Source of the DNA: Hymenobacter cellulosivorans
GTDB taxonomy: Bacteria; Bacteroidota; Bacteroidia; Cytophagales; Hymenobacteraceae
Reading direction: 5' to 3'
Length of the DNA stretch: 64,000 nucleotides
Assembly (NCBI RefSeq): GCF_022919135.1
Contig: NZ_CP095049.1
Location: 5,465,001 to 5,529,000 of the forward strand
Shown: positions 32,859 through 42,636 of the stretch, piece by piece
Layout of the letters: every line of letters begins with the position of its first letter
Position numbering within the stretch: the first letter of the stretch is position 1
Notes under the pieces: generated by a model
Seen by the model: only the letters and a program-made list of their open reading frames with translations
What the model was told of the DNA's origin: nothing
Database searches by the model: none
Made by a program: the position numbers and the translations under genes

Positions 32859-34643
32859 TTACTTCTGCGCGGCGGCCCAGGCGTCCATTTTGCGCTCCAG
32901 CACCGCCAGGGGCATAATGCCGTCCTTGAGGAATTCGTCGTGGAAGGCCCGCAGGCTGAATTTGGACCCGAGCTGCTTCCTGTACTTGTCGCGCAGCTCC
33001 TGAATCTTGAGTTGGCCGATTTTGTAGCTCAAGGCCTGCCCGGGAATGGCCATGTACCGCTCGATTTCGGCCGTGGCTTTCTGCTCGTTGATGGCCTCGT
33101 TGTCCATCATATACTTGATGGCCTGCTCCCGGGTCATGCCCTTGGTATTCATGCCCACATCTACTACGAGGCGAATAGCGCGGTGGATTTCGTTGCTGAG
33201 CGCGCCCATGTACTGGTAGGGGTCGGTGTAAAGGCCCAGCTCCTTGCCCAGGCTTTCAGTGTACAGGGCCCAGCCTTCGGAGCTGGCGCTGTAGCCCCCA
33301 AACCGCCGAAACTTGGGCAAAGCGGTATTTTCCTGTTGCAGCGAAATGTGGAAGTGGTGACCCGGAATGGCCTCGTGCAAGAACAAGGACTCCATGCCCG
33401 GCGTGGTAAACGTGGCGGCATCCAGGATGGGCACGTAGAAAATGCCGGGGCGGGAGCCGTCGGCGGCGGCGCGGTTGTACTCGGCCGAGGCCGAGGCGGC
33501 CCGGAAAGCTTCCGTCTGCCGGATTTCGAACGGGCTCTTGGGCTGGCGGCTGAAGTATTTCGGCAGATTGGGGGTGATGCGGGCCTGAATACCGCGGTAC
33601 GCCGTCAGGACTTCCTCGGGCGTCTTGTAGGGCATGAATTGCTTGTCGGTCTTCATGAACTGGAAGAAGGCCGGCAAGTCGCCCTTGAAGCCAACCTGGG
33701 TCTTGACTCGCTCCATTTCCGAGCGAATCCGCTTGACCTCGGCCAAGCCCGTCTGGTAAATTTCCTCCGGCGTCTTATCCGTCGTTGTCCAGTTCTTCAC
33801 GTAGAACTTGTAGAGCGCGGGGCCACCGGGCACCTCAGCCAAACCGGTGGTGGTGCGGGCCTTGGGCAGGTATTCAGTTTCGAGGAAATCGGCCAGCTTT
33901 TTATACGTCGGCACCACGTCGGTTAGAATCAACTGCTGGTAAGCCGTGGTCAGGCGCTGCTTGTCGGCGGCTGAGAAACTGGCCGGCAGCTTGTTGATGG
34001 GGCCATAAAAAATGCTTTTTGGCGCCTCCGCCACTACCAGGGCCCGGGCCTGCGGAATCATCTTTACGACCAGGGCCTTGGGCAGCACCACGCCGGCCTG
34101 CATCCCGCGGCGGAAATTGCTGATGGCCGAATCGGCCCAGACCGGAAACTGCCGGGCCCGCTGCAGCCAATTGTCGTAGTCCTGCACCGTTTTGAAGGGC
34201 TGGGCGCCTTCGCCCGAGCCCAACTGCACGAAGGAAATAGGCAGCCCCCAGAACTGCTTAAACGGCGTGAGCCAGGCGTTTTGCTGGAGCCCGCTGAGCT
34301 CGGTCTGGAGCTTGTACTGAAAGATGTCGTAGCTGATTTTGTCGTTGGCCGAAAGCTGGGCCCGCTTAAAGCCGCCGAGCTTGGTCAGGTAGCCCTGGTA
34401 GAAGGCCCGCAGCGTGTCGCGGTAGGCTTTGGTCTGGTCGTTGGGCAGCTGGTCGTTGTAGCGGTTGTCGCCCTGGGAAGTGGCGCTGAGCGGAAACAGC
34501 TGGTTGTTTTTCTCCCAGTACGCGTCAAACAGCGCCGCCAGCCGCTTATCGTCATCGGCCGGGCGCTGGGGCCGCATCGGCGGCGGGGTAAACGAGGCCA
34601 GCAGGGAACAAACCGCCACGCTGGTCAGGATAGTCTTTCTCAT
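32859..34643 (-). CDS. DUF885 family exported metallopeptidase-like protein, paralogue 1
   Basis: A 594-residue exported protein of the DUF885 family. The N-terminal signal is MRKTILTSVAVCSLLASF. The body is all-helical by composition, with LFLHEAIPGHHFHISLQQE containing the HExxxGHH-type zinc motif and EGWALYTESLGKELGLY downstream, as in M32-like carboxypeptidases. It closely resembles the paralogue at 39474 along almost its whole length, but lacks the lipobox and the short C-terminal insertion of that copy. Proteolysis of peptides in the periplasm is the likely role; the substrate is unknown. Confidence 0.88.
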   Translation of the reverse strand: MRKTILTSVAVCSLLASFTPPPMRPQRPADDDKRLAALFDAYWEKNNQLFPLSATSQGDNRYNDQLPNDQTKAYRDTLRAFYQGYLTKLGGFKRAQLSANDKISYDIFQYKLQTELSGLQQNAWLTPFKQFWGLPISFVQLGSGEGAQPFKTVQDYDNWLQRARQFPVWADSAISNFRRGMQAGVVLPKALVVKMIPQARALVVAEAPKSIFYGPINKLPASFSAADKQRLTTAYQQLILTDVVPTYKKLADFLETEYLPKARTTTGLAEVPGGPALYKFYVKNWTTTDKTPEEIYQTGLAEVKRIRSEMERVKTQVGFKGDLPAFFQFMKTDKQFMPYKTPEEVLTAYRGIQARITPNLPKYFSRQPKSPFEIRQTEAFRAASASAEYNRAAADGSRPGIFYVPILDAATFTTPGMESLFLHEAIPGHHFHISLQQENTALPKFRRFGGYSASSEGWALYTESLGKELGLYTDPYQYMGALSNEIHRAIRLVVDVGMNTKGMTREQAIKYMMDNEAINEQKATAEIERYMAIPGQALSYKIGQLKIQELRDKYRKQLGSKFSLRAFHDEFLKDGIMPLAVLERKMDAWAAAQK

Positions 34644-34720
34644 GGAGTCGGGAAGAATTTTAGCCCAAGATACAGGCCCTGCACCCTATTTGCCCAATCC
34701 TTGACTACTCTAAAACAACA

Positions 34721-34757
34721 CCGGCCGGCACGCCAGCTTACGCTGCGTACCGGCCGG
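34721..34757 (-). terminator. terminator of the adhesin gene
   Basis: CCGGCCGGCACGC (34721-34733) pairs with GCGTACCGGCCGG (34745-34757) with one wobble. On the minus strand TGTTGTTTTA follows. Confidence 0.7.
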
Positions 34758-34807
34758 GTTTGCCTAGGCCTACTCTGCAGCTCCGTCCGTGGGAGCCGCG
34801 CGGTGGG

Positions 34808-37800
34808 CTATTGTTTCACGAAGTGGAAGTTGCGGGTTACGCCTTGCGACGTGAGCAGGCGTAGCACGTAGCTGCCGGCGGGCAGGCTGCGCACATCCAG
34901 CTCGGCTTCCCCGCTCGGGTTCAGCGCCTGGGTCAGCAGGGCTTGGCCCAGCACTGAATATACCGTGGCCGTGGCCTGCCCGGAGGCATCCGTAAACTGC
35001 ACACGCAGCTTGGCGGTAGTCGGGTTGGGCGTTACGGAGAAATCGGCCGGGGCCGCGCCAAACGTCACCGTGCGTACGGGCGAGTAAGCGCTGGTGCCGT
35101 CCTGGTCTACTTGGCGCAGGCGGTAATAGGCAGTAGTGGCCAGGCGGGCAGCACCGGCATCCAGGAAGGCATAGCGCTGGCCCTGGGTAGTCGTGCCGGC
35201 GGCTTTTACCTGGCTGATAACCCGGAAAGGCTGGCCAGCTACCGAGCGTTCTACCTCGAAGTAAGCGCTGTTTTTCTCCTGCGCCGTGGCCCAGCTAAGT
35301 TGAGCGTCCAGGTTGTTGGCCGTCGCCGTAAACTGGGTAAGCTCTACCGGCAGCGGACCGCCGAACTGCGTGGAGCACAGCACCGAGCTGGGTACGGTCT
35401 GGGAGTTATTACCCGTATCGGGGCCGCTGTAGCTGAACACCAGCACGTTGTCGCCGCCGGCTTCGCCGTAGAGAATGGTAACGGGATACGTACCGGGGGC
35501 CAGGCTGATGGTGCCTGTGTAGAGGCCCGCACTGTGCGTGCCGCTGGCGTTTACCACGGCCTTACCTGCCTGCAGGTTGGTGTCGCGGGCGTTGTTGCCA
35601 ACCCAGAGCCAGGCAGCGTCGTCGCTGAACAAGCCAAAGGTGTAGGTGCCACCCGTAGTGATGGTGATGTAGCCCCGCATCCGCGACGAATAGTTATCCG
35701 GGTCGGAAGCCGTGCCCGAGTTCATGGCCGCGGTGATGTCGCCCCAGTTGGCGCGGCCACTATAGTTCACCGTGCTGATGGTACGCGTCAGGGCCGGCGT
35801 AGCACTAAAGTAGTTGAAGTTGTCGTTGAAATACCCTTTGTAGTACTCCGCGTACAGGCCCTGCGTGGCCGACTGCCCGCTGAAGGTGTTTCCGGCGCAG
35901 GAGCCGGCGGGCAGCGTCACGGTCGTCGTCACGTTGGCGGCCGTCAGGCTACCGTTGTTGTTGGTTACGGCGGCGTCGTTGGTGGCAGCCGTGGCGCGGG
36001 CCTGCCCGCTGACGGACTGGTTGTTGTTGGGCAGCGTGAAGCCGATAGTGTAATTCTGAGCGTCGCCGCTGTTCATCGAGTTGATGGCAGGCAGCGTTAC
36101 AATACCGGTGTTAGGGTCGTAGGAAGCGCCGGTCGGCAAGGCCAACGAGAGCAGAGCCTTGGGCAGCTGCACGGTGGGCACCACGCTAGTGGCTACCGAC
36201 GGACCGTTGTTCTGTACCGTAGCAGTATAGGTTACCGAAGCGCCGGCGGCGGCCGTAGCCGGTCCGCTGATGGTCGTTACCACGTCGGCGGTAGGTGTCA
36301 CGGCAATGCTGGCGGTAAAGCTGTTGTTGCCCGTGTTGGAATCGTAGGCAGACGAAGTAATGGAAGCCGTGGCGGCAACACTGGTTCCGGCTGCGGGGGC
36401 CGTAAACTTGATAACCGGCGAGAAAGTTGCGCCGTTGCCCAAGCTCGTCAGAGCCGGGAAGGTCAGCAGGCCGGTGCTCTGGTTGTAGGAGCCGCCCGCG
36501 TTATCGGTCAGCACCAGACCGGCCGGCAGTTGCACCTGGGCGGCGGTACCAGTGGCCGTGTTCGGACCATTGTTGCGGAAAACGACGTTGAATACGCCTT
36601 CCTGACCAGCCGGCACCGGAGTAGTGCTTACCGTAATATTGGCTTGCAGGTCGGCCGCCGCCGCCGTTACATTGGCGTTGAAGGTAAACTGGTCGGCCGC
36701 GGCATTGGAACCCTGGCTGGTGCTGGTACCCGTGTTGCTGACCAGCGTGACGGGACCCGCAGTGGCCGGAGCCGTAAAGCTGAGCTGGAAGGAGTTCGTA
36801 GCGCCGCTCGTCAGCGAGGCAGCTGGGTACGTGACGGTTACCGTGTTGTTCCCGTTTACTACTATCGACTGCGCCCCCGGGGCCGAAACGCCGGTGCTAC
36901 CGGCGGGCAGCAGGATAGACTGCGTCACGTTGGCTGCCGTGGAGGGGCCATTATTGGTGAAGTTCACCGTGTAGGTGCCCGAAGGCTGACCCTGGCCCAG
37001 CACGACCGGACCGGTAATGGAGGTAGTTACGTCGGCTACAGGCGTCACGGTAAACTCGGCGTAGCTGAAGTCAACCTGGGTGTTGTTGCCCTGGCCCGTC
37101 GTGGTATAAATCAACGGGTAAGCAGGCACAGAAGTCACGGGCGGGGTGGTAAACCGAATAGTTGATACCAAGGACTGGCCGCTGGCCAAGCTGGTCAGAG
37201 CCGGATAGTTTACGAAGCCGGTAGCCGGATTATATTCGCCGCCGTTGGTGATAGACAAAATCGAAAGGCCGGTTGGCAGCTTCACCTGCGCAATGACTTC
37301 GTTGGCCCCATCCGGACCGGTATTGTTGAAGGTCACGGTAAAGCCCCCGGGCTGGCCGGCTGGTGTGGGGTTGCTCAACGGCACGGCGCTGGAAGCCACG
37401 TCGGCCACAGCACACTGCGCATTGTAGAGAACAGTCTGCACCAGGCCGCTACCACCACGGGTGGCGCCGTTAGGCGGAAACTCCGTCAGGGAGGTCGAAG
37501 AAGTCGTGCCGTTTACGCCGCCCTGCACCTGCGTGGTGAAGTTGGTGCCGGAGTTGTTGGTATACTGAATCAGGCCGCCACCGCCGCCACCGCCGGGCCC
37601 TTCCGACTCGGCGCCAGCGTCGCGCTGCGAACCGCCGGTGCCACCCTGGGCGCTGGCCGTAATGCCAGTAATGGTACCCCCAACGTGCAGCACGACGCTA
37701 CCGCCGCCGCCGCCGCCGCCGGCAGCATCAGTGCCGCCCGAGGTGGGAATGTTGTTGCCGCGGAAGCCCGTCGTGCCGTTGGCCAACACGGAGCCCGAGC

Positions 37801-39022
37801 CCGATACAGCCCCGCCGGTCAGCATATAGACCAGACCACCGCCGTTGCCGCCGGACGTCGACACCCCGTTGTTGCCGTCGCCGGCCCCGCCGCCGCCGCC
37901 CAGGTAGAGCCGGCCCCGGTTTTCGAGTGGCCGGCCGCCGTAGCCGCCATTGTTCTGCCGACCGTTACCGCCCCAGCTCCCCGCGCCGGGCGCGGTCACC
38001 AAGGCATCCTGGTTGGCGGAAGCGTAGCTGTAGCCGCCCCGGCCGCCGCCGGAGGAAGTAGCAGTAGCAAAGCCGGCCCCTTCCAGGTTCCAGGCGTTAT
38101 CATAGACACTGCTGGTACCCCGGTCGGGGTTGCCCATACCGGTCCAGGCGCCTAGGCCCACGTTGGCCCCACCACCGCCGGCGGCGTTGTGGGAGTTGCC
38201 CCCCCCACCGCCATTGGCGGCGGCACCCCGACCGTAGCGGCCGCCCAGCGCGTCGTAGTCGACGGCGGCCCCAGCAATGCCTTCCCCTTTTTCAGCGCCG
38301 AAAGTGGCCGCCGAGTTTCGGAAGCCGAATACCACGGCGTTGGCATCTTCTGAGCTATTGTCTACTGCTCCACCCCGAAAGCCCAGGCCGGTGGCGTTGA
38401 TGGTTCCGTTTAGAATGGTTCCGTTAGCCACTTCCATGGCCACAATGCCACCTATTCCCGTCGTCCGGTCCCAGGCCGTGCCACTCACCGTAGCTCCGCT
38501 GTTCACCGTCAGAGTGTTGAAGCGAGGCAGGCGCACTACCTGCGTCTGCCCGGCAGCCGTATAATCGTATTTCAGCCCGCAAGTCAGGTTGATGACGTCG
38601 GTGCCGGATACGGAGGCTACCTCCAGCAATTCATACCGGCCCGCGTTGTTGTAAGCCGAGACGGAGCCGTAAATAGCAGCGTCGTTGGTGGTAATACTGG
38701 CGCCCTGCATCTGAATCAGCAGGATCAGGTCGCCCTGAGTCAGGACGCCCAGGAAACGGCCGTTGGCGTTCAGCGTATTGCTGCTGACCCGAATCAGGGT
38801 AGCTCCCGCCGCCGCGTCGGCCGTTACTTTGGCGTACTCATTAACAATGGCAGTACCCGTACTTACAGTGCGGTTGCCGTCGCTGCCCCGGGTGCGTTGG
38901 GCCTGGGCGGAAAGCCCCGGAAGCAGCAGAAGAAGAATCAGCCAGAGTCGGGGCGTTTGCCCATAGCCAATCCGGTGGCCCCGGCTTAGGGCAAGCCGGG
39001 TGAAAGCGGTAAAAAAGTGCAT
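34808..39022 (-). CDS. giant secreted adhesin with DUF11 repeats, PA14 domain and T9SS tail
   Basis: A 1404-residue cell-surface protein. The signal peptide ends GLSAQAQ (about residue 42). Residues 225-500 approximately form a region with many Gly runs (GGGGGNSH, GGGGGAGDGNNG). From about 545 to 1040 there are four DUF11-type beta domains (each with a PTADVTT or NNGPS-like core), then a PA14 domain (GLYAEYYKGYFND ... GDNVLVFSYSGP, about 1050-1190), which often binds carbohydrate. A fibronectin-like segment precedes the T9SS C-terminal domain (FSVTPNPTTAKLRVQF to FHFVKQ). It probably acts in adhesion or biofilm formation. It is monocistronic and lies between two DUF885 paralogues. Confidence 0.88.
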   Translation of the reverse strand: MHFFTAFTRLALSRGHRIGYGQTPRLWLILLLLLPGLSAQAQRTRGSDGNRTVSTGTAIVNEYAKVTADAAAGATLIRVSSNTLNANGRFLGVLTQGDLILLIQMQGASITTNDAAIYGSVSAYNNAGRYELLEVASVSGTDVINLTCGLKYDYTAAGQTQVVRLPRFNTLTVNSGATVSGTAWDRTTGIGGIVAMEVANGTILNGTINATGLGFRGGAVDNSSEDANAVVFGFRNSAATFGAEKGEGIAGAAVDYDALGGRYGRGAAANGGGGGNSHNAAGGGGANVGLGAWTGMGNPDRGTSSVYDNAWNLEGAGFATATSSGGGRGGYSYASANQDALVTAPGAGSWGGNGRQNNGGYGGRPLENRGRLYLGGGGGAGDGNNGVSTSGGNGGGLVYMLTGGAVSGSGSVLANGTTGFRGNNIPTSGGTDAAGGGGGGGSVVLHVGGTITGITASAQGGTGGSQRDAGAESEGPGGGGGGGLIQYTNNSGTNFTTQVQGGVNGTTSSTSLTEFPPNGATRGGSGLVQTVLYNAQCAVADVASSAVPLSNPTPAGQPGGFTVTFNNTGPDGANEVIAQVKLPTGLSILSITNGGEYNPATGFVNYPALTSLASGQSLVSTIRFTTPPVTSVPAYPLIYTTTGQGNNTQVDFSYAEFTVTPVADVTTSITGPVVLGQGQPSGTYTVNFTNNGPSTAANVTQSILLPAGSTGVSAPGAQSIVVNGNNTVTVTYPAASLTSGATNSFQLSFTAPATAGPVTLVSNTGTSTSQGSNAAADQFTFNANVTAAAADLQANITVSTTPVPAGQEGVFNVVFRNNGPNTATGTAAQVQLPAGLVLTDNAGGSYNQSTGLLTFPALTSLGNGATFSPVIKFTAPAAGTSVAATASITSSAYDSNTGNNSFTASIAVTPTADVVTTISGPATAAAGASVTYTATVQNNGPSVATSVVPTVQLPKALLSLALPTGASYDPNTGIVTLPAINSMNSGDAQNYTIGFTLPNNNQSVSGQARATAATNDAAVTNNNGSLTAANVTTTVTLPAGSCAGNTFSGQSATQGLYAEYYKGYFNDNFNYFSATPALTRTISTVNYSGRANWGDITAAMNSGTASDPDNYSSRMRGYITITTGGTYTFGLFSDDAAWLWVGNNARDTNLQAGKAVVNASGTHSAGLYTGTISLAPGTYPVTILYGEAGGDNVLVFSYSGPDTGNNSQTVPSSVLCSTQFGGPLPVELTQFTATANNLDAQLSWATAQEKNSAYFEVERSVAGQPFRVISQVKAAGTTTQGQRYAFLDAGAARLATTAYYRLRQVDQDGTSAYSPVRTVTFGAAPADFSVTPNPTTAKLRVQFTDASGQATATVYSVLGQALLTQALNPSGEAELDVRSLPAGSYVLRLLTSQGVTRNFHFVKQ

Positions 39023-39093
39023 AGGTATGCTGAATGGTAGGTAACAGAGCAGGTGTTGAATTGTACTTCCGAAGTCGCACAGCTCAGCAGCGG

Positions 39094-39101
39094 CAAATTT
39101 A
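39094..39101 (-). promoter_or_regulatory. -7 element of the adhesin gene
   Basis: TAAATTTG on the minus strand fits TAnnTTTG, 71 bases before the ATG at 39022. No clear -33 TTTG was found. Confidence 0.5.
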
Positions 39102-39120
39102 CTCTGTGACTATCAGTATC

Positions 39121-39191
39121 TTACATTACTTTCTATATATATTATATAATTCTTGTTATATTTCAATTATTGTTGAGATTTTGTTTATTCA
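39121..39191. other. A/T-rich tract upstream of the adhesin gene
   Basis: A 70-base stretch of over 80% A+T (TTTCTATATATATTATATAA and similar) sits in a genome near 60% GC, just upstream of the adhesin -7 element. It may be an UP-like or curved-DNA element or a binding site for a nucleoid protein. The rest of the 450-base spacer 39023-39473 holds only the paralogue 2 terminator. Confidence 0.6.
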
Positions 39192-39413
39192 TGGCAGGCG
39201 CTGTTTATGGTCAACAAACACTTAGCCCCACCGCAAAAGACCAGCTAGTGGCAATATTTATGTACCAACACCAATCGGCAAACGCGTAGACCCTTCCTCC
39301 TTAGCTCAACCAGGCAAATTTTAGTTTGCAGAAGCCACTCGCCATTTTCTGTCTTTTGTACAAAATTCCAAGAAAAATTCAGATCAGCCTTATCGGGCAG
39401 CACAACGGTCCTA

Positions 39414-39457
39414 AAACGACAAAACGGAAAGCCTGAAGGCTTTCCGTTTTGTCGTTT
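39414..39457 (-). terminator. terminator of DUF885 paralogue 2
   Basis: A perfect 21-bp stem (39414-39434 with 39437-39457) surrounds GA, with A-rich and T-rich ends, so it can work on either strand. It is exceptionally long for an intrinsic terminator. Confidence 0.9.
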
Positions 39458-39473
39458 GCTCAGGAATTAACCC

Positions 39474-41354
39474 TTATTTCTGGTCGGCAGCCCAGTCATC
39501 CATTTTGCGCTCCAGCACTGAGAGCGGCATTACGCCGTCTTTGAGCAGCTCATCGTGGAAGGCACTGAGGCTGAAATGCTCCCCGTTCTGGCGCGGATAC
39601 TTTTCGCGCAGCTTGCCTGAGGCACCCGCCGCGAGCTGGGTGTGGTACTTCTCGCGCAGCTCCCGAATCTTGAGCTGGCCTACTTTATAACTCAGCGCCT
39701 GCCCGGGAATGGCCATGTACCGCTCGATTTCGGCCGTGGCGCCCTGTTCGTTGATAGCCTCGTTGTCCATCATATACTTGATGGCCTGCTCCCGGGTCAT
39801 GTTCTTGGTGTGCATACCCACATCCACCACAAGGCGAATAGCACGGTGAATTTCGTCGCCCAGCGCGCCCATGTACTGGTAGGGGTCGGTATAGAGGCCC
39901 AGCTCTTTGCCTAGGCTTTCGGTATACAACGCCCAACCCTCACCCATAGCTCCGTACCAGGCAAAGCGGCGGAACTTGGGCAGGTCCTGGTTTTCCTGCT
40001 GCAAGGAAATCTGGTAGTGGTGGCCCGGAATGGCTTCGTGCAAGAACAACGACTCCATGCCCGAGGTCGTGTTGAAGGTCGTGGCATCGAGAATCGGGAC
40101 GTAGAAAATACCGGGGCGGGAGCCGTCGGGCGTACCCTGATTGTACTCGGCTGAGGCCGAAGCAGCCCGGAAAGCTTCCGTCTGGTGAATCTCGAAGCCG
40201 GTTTTGGGCGTGCGCCCAAACATCTTCGGCAGGTTGGGAGTGATACGGGCCTGAATACCGCGGAAAGCCGCCAAAACCTCTTCCGGTGTTTTGTAAGGCA
40301 TAAACTGCTTGTCGGTCTTCATATACTGGAAGAAGGCCGGCAGGTCGCCCTTGAAGCCGACCTGCGTTTTAACCCGCTCCATTTCCGTACGGATCCGCTT
40401 GACCTCAGCTAGGCCCGTCTGGTAGATTTGCTCCGGTGTCTTGTCCGTTGTCGTCCAGTATTTTACCAGGTAGCGGTACTTGGCGTCGCCGTTGGGCAGG
40501 CCGCTGATACCGGTGGTGGCGCGGGCCTTAGGCAGGTATTCGGTTTCGAGGAAATCGGCCAGCTTCTTATACGTCGGCGACAACTCGGTCAGAATAGCCT
40601 CCTGATAAGCCGAGGAAAGCCGCTTCCGGTCGGCCACGCTGAACTCCTTGGGGAAGGTGTTAATGGGGCCGTAGAACAAGGATTTGGCCGCGTCGGTCAC
40701 CACTAGGTCACGCATCTGCGGAACCATCTTTTGCACCAAAGCCCGGGGCAGCACCACGCCGGCTTTCATGCCCTGGCGGAAGTTGCTGATGGCCGAATCG
40801 GCCCAGACGGGGAAGCCGTGCGCCCGGCCCAGCCAGTTGTCGTAGTCCTGCACCGTTTTGAAGGGCTGAATGCCGGTGCCGGCCCCGTACTGGCCCAGCG
40901 AAATGGGTAGGCCGCCAAACTGGCTGAAGGGAATCATCCAGATAGTTGGGTAGTCGGAGCCTACCATAATGCCCTGCTTCATGCCGTCGAGGCGCATCTG
41001 CAGATCGTACTGAAACAGATCGTAGCTCACCCGGTCGGTGGCCGAAAGCTCGTCGCGCTTGAACTTGCCCAGCTGAGTCAGGTAGCGCTCATAAAACCGG
41101 ACGAGGCCGTTGCGGAAGGCCTTGGTCTGGTCGTTGGGCAGCTGATTGTTGTAACGGTTGTCGCCCTGGGCGGTGGCGTTCATCGGAAACAGCTTGGCCT
41201 GCTCTTCCCAGTAGTTTTCGAAGAGCGTTTTAAGGTCTTTTACATCGGCATCAGCCGAGCCGGTTTCGGAGGCCGTTTGGTCGGCGGTTTTTTGCTGGTT
41301 GCAGCCGGCCAGCAGCGCACAGGCGAGCAGACCGCCCAGGGCGAGTTTTTTCAT
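39474..41354 (-). CDS. DUF885 family lipoprotein, paralogue 2
   Basis: A 626-residue paralogue of the protein at 32859. It begins MKKLALGGLLACALLAGC, a lipoprotein signal with Cys18, so unlike paralogue 1 it is membrane-anchored. The zinc motif LFLHEAIPGHHYQISLQQE and EGWALYTESLGKELGLY are conserved. Near the C-terminus it has about 14 extra residues in which LREKY-x-x-Q occurs twice (LREKYHTQ then LREKYPRQ), a small internal duplication. I choose ATG 41354; upstream residues of the open frame do not resemble the family. Function is probably peptide hydrolysis at the envelope. Confidence 0.88.
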   Translation of the reverse strand: MKKLALGGLLACALLAGCNQQKTADQTASETGSADADVKDLKTLFENYWEEQAKLFPMNATAQGDNRYNNQLPNDQTKAFRNGLVRFYERYLTQLGKFKRDELSATDRVSYDLFQYDLQMRLDGMKQGIMVGSDYPTIWMIPFSQFGGLPISLGQYGAGTGIQPFKTVQDYDNWLGRAHGFPVWADSAISNFRQGMKAGVVLPRALVQKMVPQMRDLVVTDAAKSLFYGPINTFPKEFSVADRKRLSSAYQEAILTELSPTYKKLADFLETEYLPKARATTGISGLPNGDAKYRYLVKYWTTTDKTPEQIYQTGLAEVKRIRTEMERVKTQVGFKGDLPAFFQYMKTDKQFMPYKTPEEVLAAFRGIQARITPNLPKMFGRTPKTGFEIHQTEAFRAASASAEYNQGTPDGSRPGIFYVPILDATTFNTTSGMESLFLHEAIPGHHYQISLQQENQDLPKFRRFAWYGAMGEGWALYTESLGKELGLYTDPYQYMGALGDEIHRAIRLVVDVGMHTKNMTREQAIKYMMDNEAINEQGATAEIERYMAIPGQALSYKVGQLKIRELREKYHTQLAAGASGKLREKYPRQNGEHFSLSAFHDELLKDGVMPLSVLERKMDDWAADQK

Positions 41355-41547
41355 TCCGAGAGAATGTGTAGTGGTTGAGGCCAGGAAGGTAAAGTGTTTG
41401 ACTTGAAATGACGCAACCTCGGCGGCAAAGCTGCGCTGCAACCGACCGGGGTTTTTCGAAAGCATAGCAAACCGGGCTATTTTACCCCGGGCCTCCTCCT
41501 GCTAGGCCTACTAAGCTGGTAGAGTAGTAAAACCATAATAAAGACTT

Positions 41548-41568
41548 TATATTTGTAAGTACTTACAT
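41548..41568 (+). promoter_or_regulatory. promoter with overlapping palindromic operator for the MarR-GNAT gene
   Basis: TATATTTG (41548-41555) fits the -7 consensus, and GTAAGTACTTAC (41555-41566) is a perfect 12-bp palindrome overlapping it by one base. The ATG at 41588 follows 21 bases later. An autoregulatory operator for the MarR domain is likely. Confidence 0.6.
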
Positions 41569-41587
41569 AAATCCTTACACTTGTAGC

Positions 41588-42538
41588 ATGGATTTTTTCG
41601 AACAACTTGGACCGGCGGCTCTAGGAAGCCGCTTGCGCCGTCTTAGCGAACAAATGACTACCCAGGCGGCGGCCGTGTATGCGCTGTACCACGTTCCTTT
41701 CGAGCCGCGCTGGTTTCCCGTCTTCTACACCGCGGCCTCCCAGCCTGACTTGCACGTGGGAGAAATTGCGGAGCGGATCGGGCACACCCACGCCGCAGTA
41801 AGCCAAGTGCTCAAGGAGCTGGCCAAGCACGATTTGGTGAGCGTGCAGCGCGGCGAGGCCGACCAGCGCCGCAGCATCGTGGCCCTCACCCCCTCCGGGG
41901 CCAGCCTGTGGCCAGCTCTGCAACAGCAGGCCACCGACGTACGTCAGGCCACGGAGGAACTGCTGACCGAAACCCGGCACAACCTCTGGCTGGCCATTGG
42001 GGAAATGGAATACGCCCTGTCGCGCCGTAGCCTGGCCAACCGGGTGAAGGCCATCCGCGACCAGCGCATTGCCGGCCAGGTCCGCATCCTGGACTACACC
42101 CCCGAACACCAACCCGTCTTTAAGAACCTGAATGCCGAGTGGATTGAGCGTTACTTCCGCCTGGAGGAAGCCGACCTCAAGGCCCTCGACCACCCCGAGG
42201 AATACATTCTGCAGCGCGGGGGGCACATCCTGTTAGCCGAGTACCACGACCAGATTGTGGGCACCTGCGCCCTAATCAAGATGAGCGACGATATGTACGA
42301 GTTGGCAAAAATGGCCGTGTCGCCGACGGCTCAGGGGCTGGGAATCGGTCTGCGGCTGGGCGAAGCTGCGGTAGCCAAGGCCGCGGCTTCAGGAGCGGAG
42401 CGGCTGTACCTGGAAAGCAACACCAAGCTGGGCCCGGCCCTGAACCTGTACCATAAGCTGGGTTTCCGCAAAACCGTTTCGGGCCCGGCCTCACCGTATG
42501 AGCGCTGCAATATTCAGATGGAGCTTCTGCTGAAGTAG
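41588..42538 (+). CDS. MarR-type regulator fused to a GNAT acetyltransferase
   Basis: A 316-residue two-domain protein. Residues 1-150 form a MarR-like winged helix ([40 protein letters not shown] is its recognition helix and wing). Residues 160-316 form a GNAT domain ([27 protein letters not shown] with the acetyl-CoA pyrophosphate loop, and [12 protein letters not shown]). Such fusions are known in bacteria; the acetylated substrate is not. The palindrome over its promoter suggests self-repression. It is divergent from DUF885 paralogue 2, which could also be a target, and precedes an SDR gene on the same strand by 98 bases. Confidence 0.9.
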   Translation: MDFFEQLGPAALGSRLRRLSEQMTTQAAAVYALYHVPFEPRWFPVFYTAASQPDLHVGEIAERIGHTHAAVSQVLKELAKHDLVSVQRGEADQRRSIVALTPSGASLWPALQQQATDVRQATEELLTETRHNLWLAIGEMEYALSRRSLANRVKAIRDQRIAGQVRILDYTPEHQPVFKNLNAEWIERYFRLEEADLKALDHPEEYILQRGGHILLAEYHDQIVGTCALIKMSDDMYELAKMAVSPTAQGLGIGLRLGEAAVAKAAASGAERLYLESNTKLGPALNLYHKLGFRKTVSGPASPYERCNIQMELLLK

Positions 42539-42636
42539 GGATTTTCCGGCCTGACAGGCGCTATTTTGACATCGGGCCCAACCAGAAAGCCGCAGCCGGG
42601 TTATACAAGCCATTCTCTCATCACAACGAATTCGCA

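Noticed and set aside
35111..37165. 684-codon plus-strand frame antisense to the adhesin gene
   Set aside because: It is antisense to a well-supported repetitive GC-rich gene, with no signal peptide or known domain; it is an artefact of strand-biased codon use.
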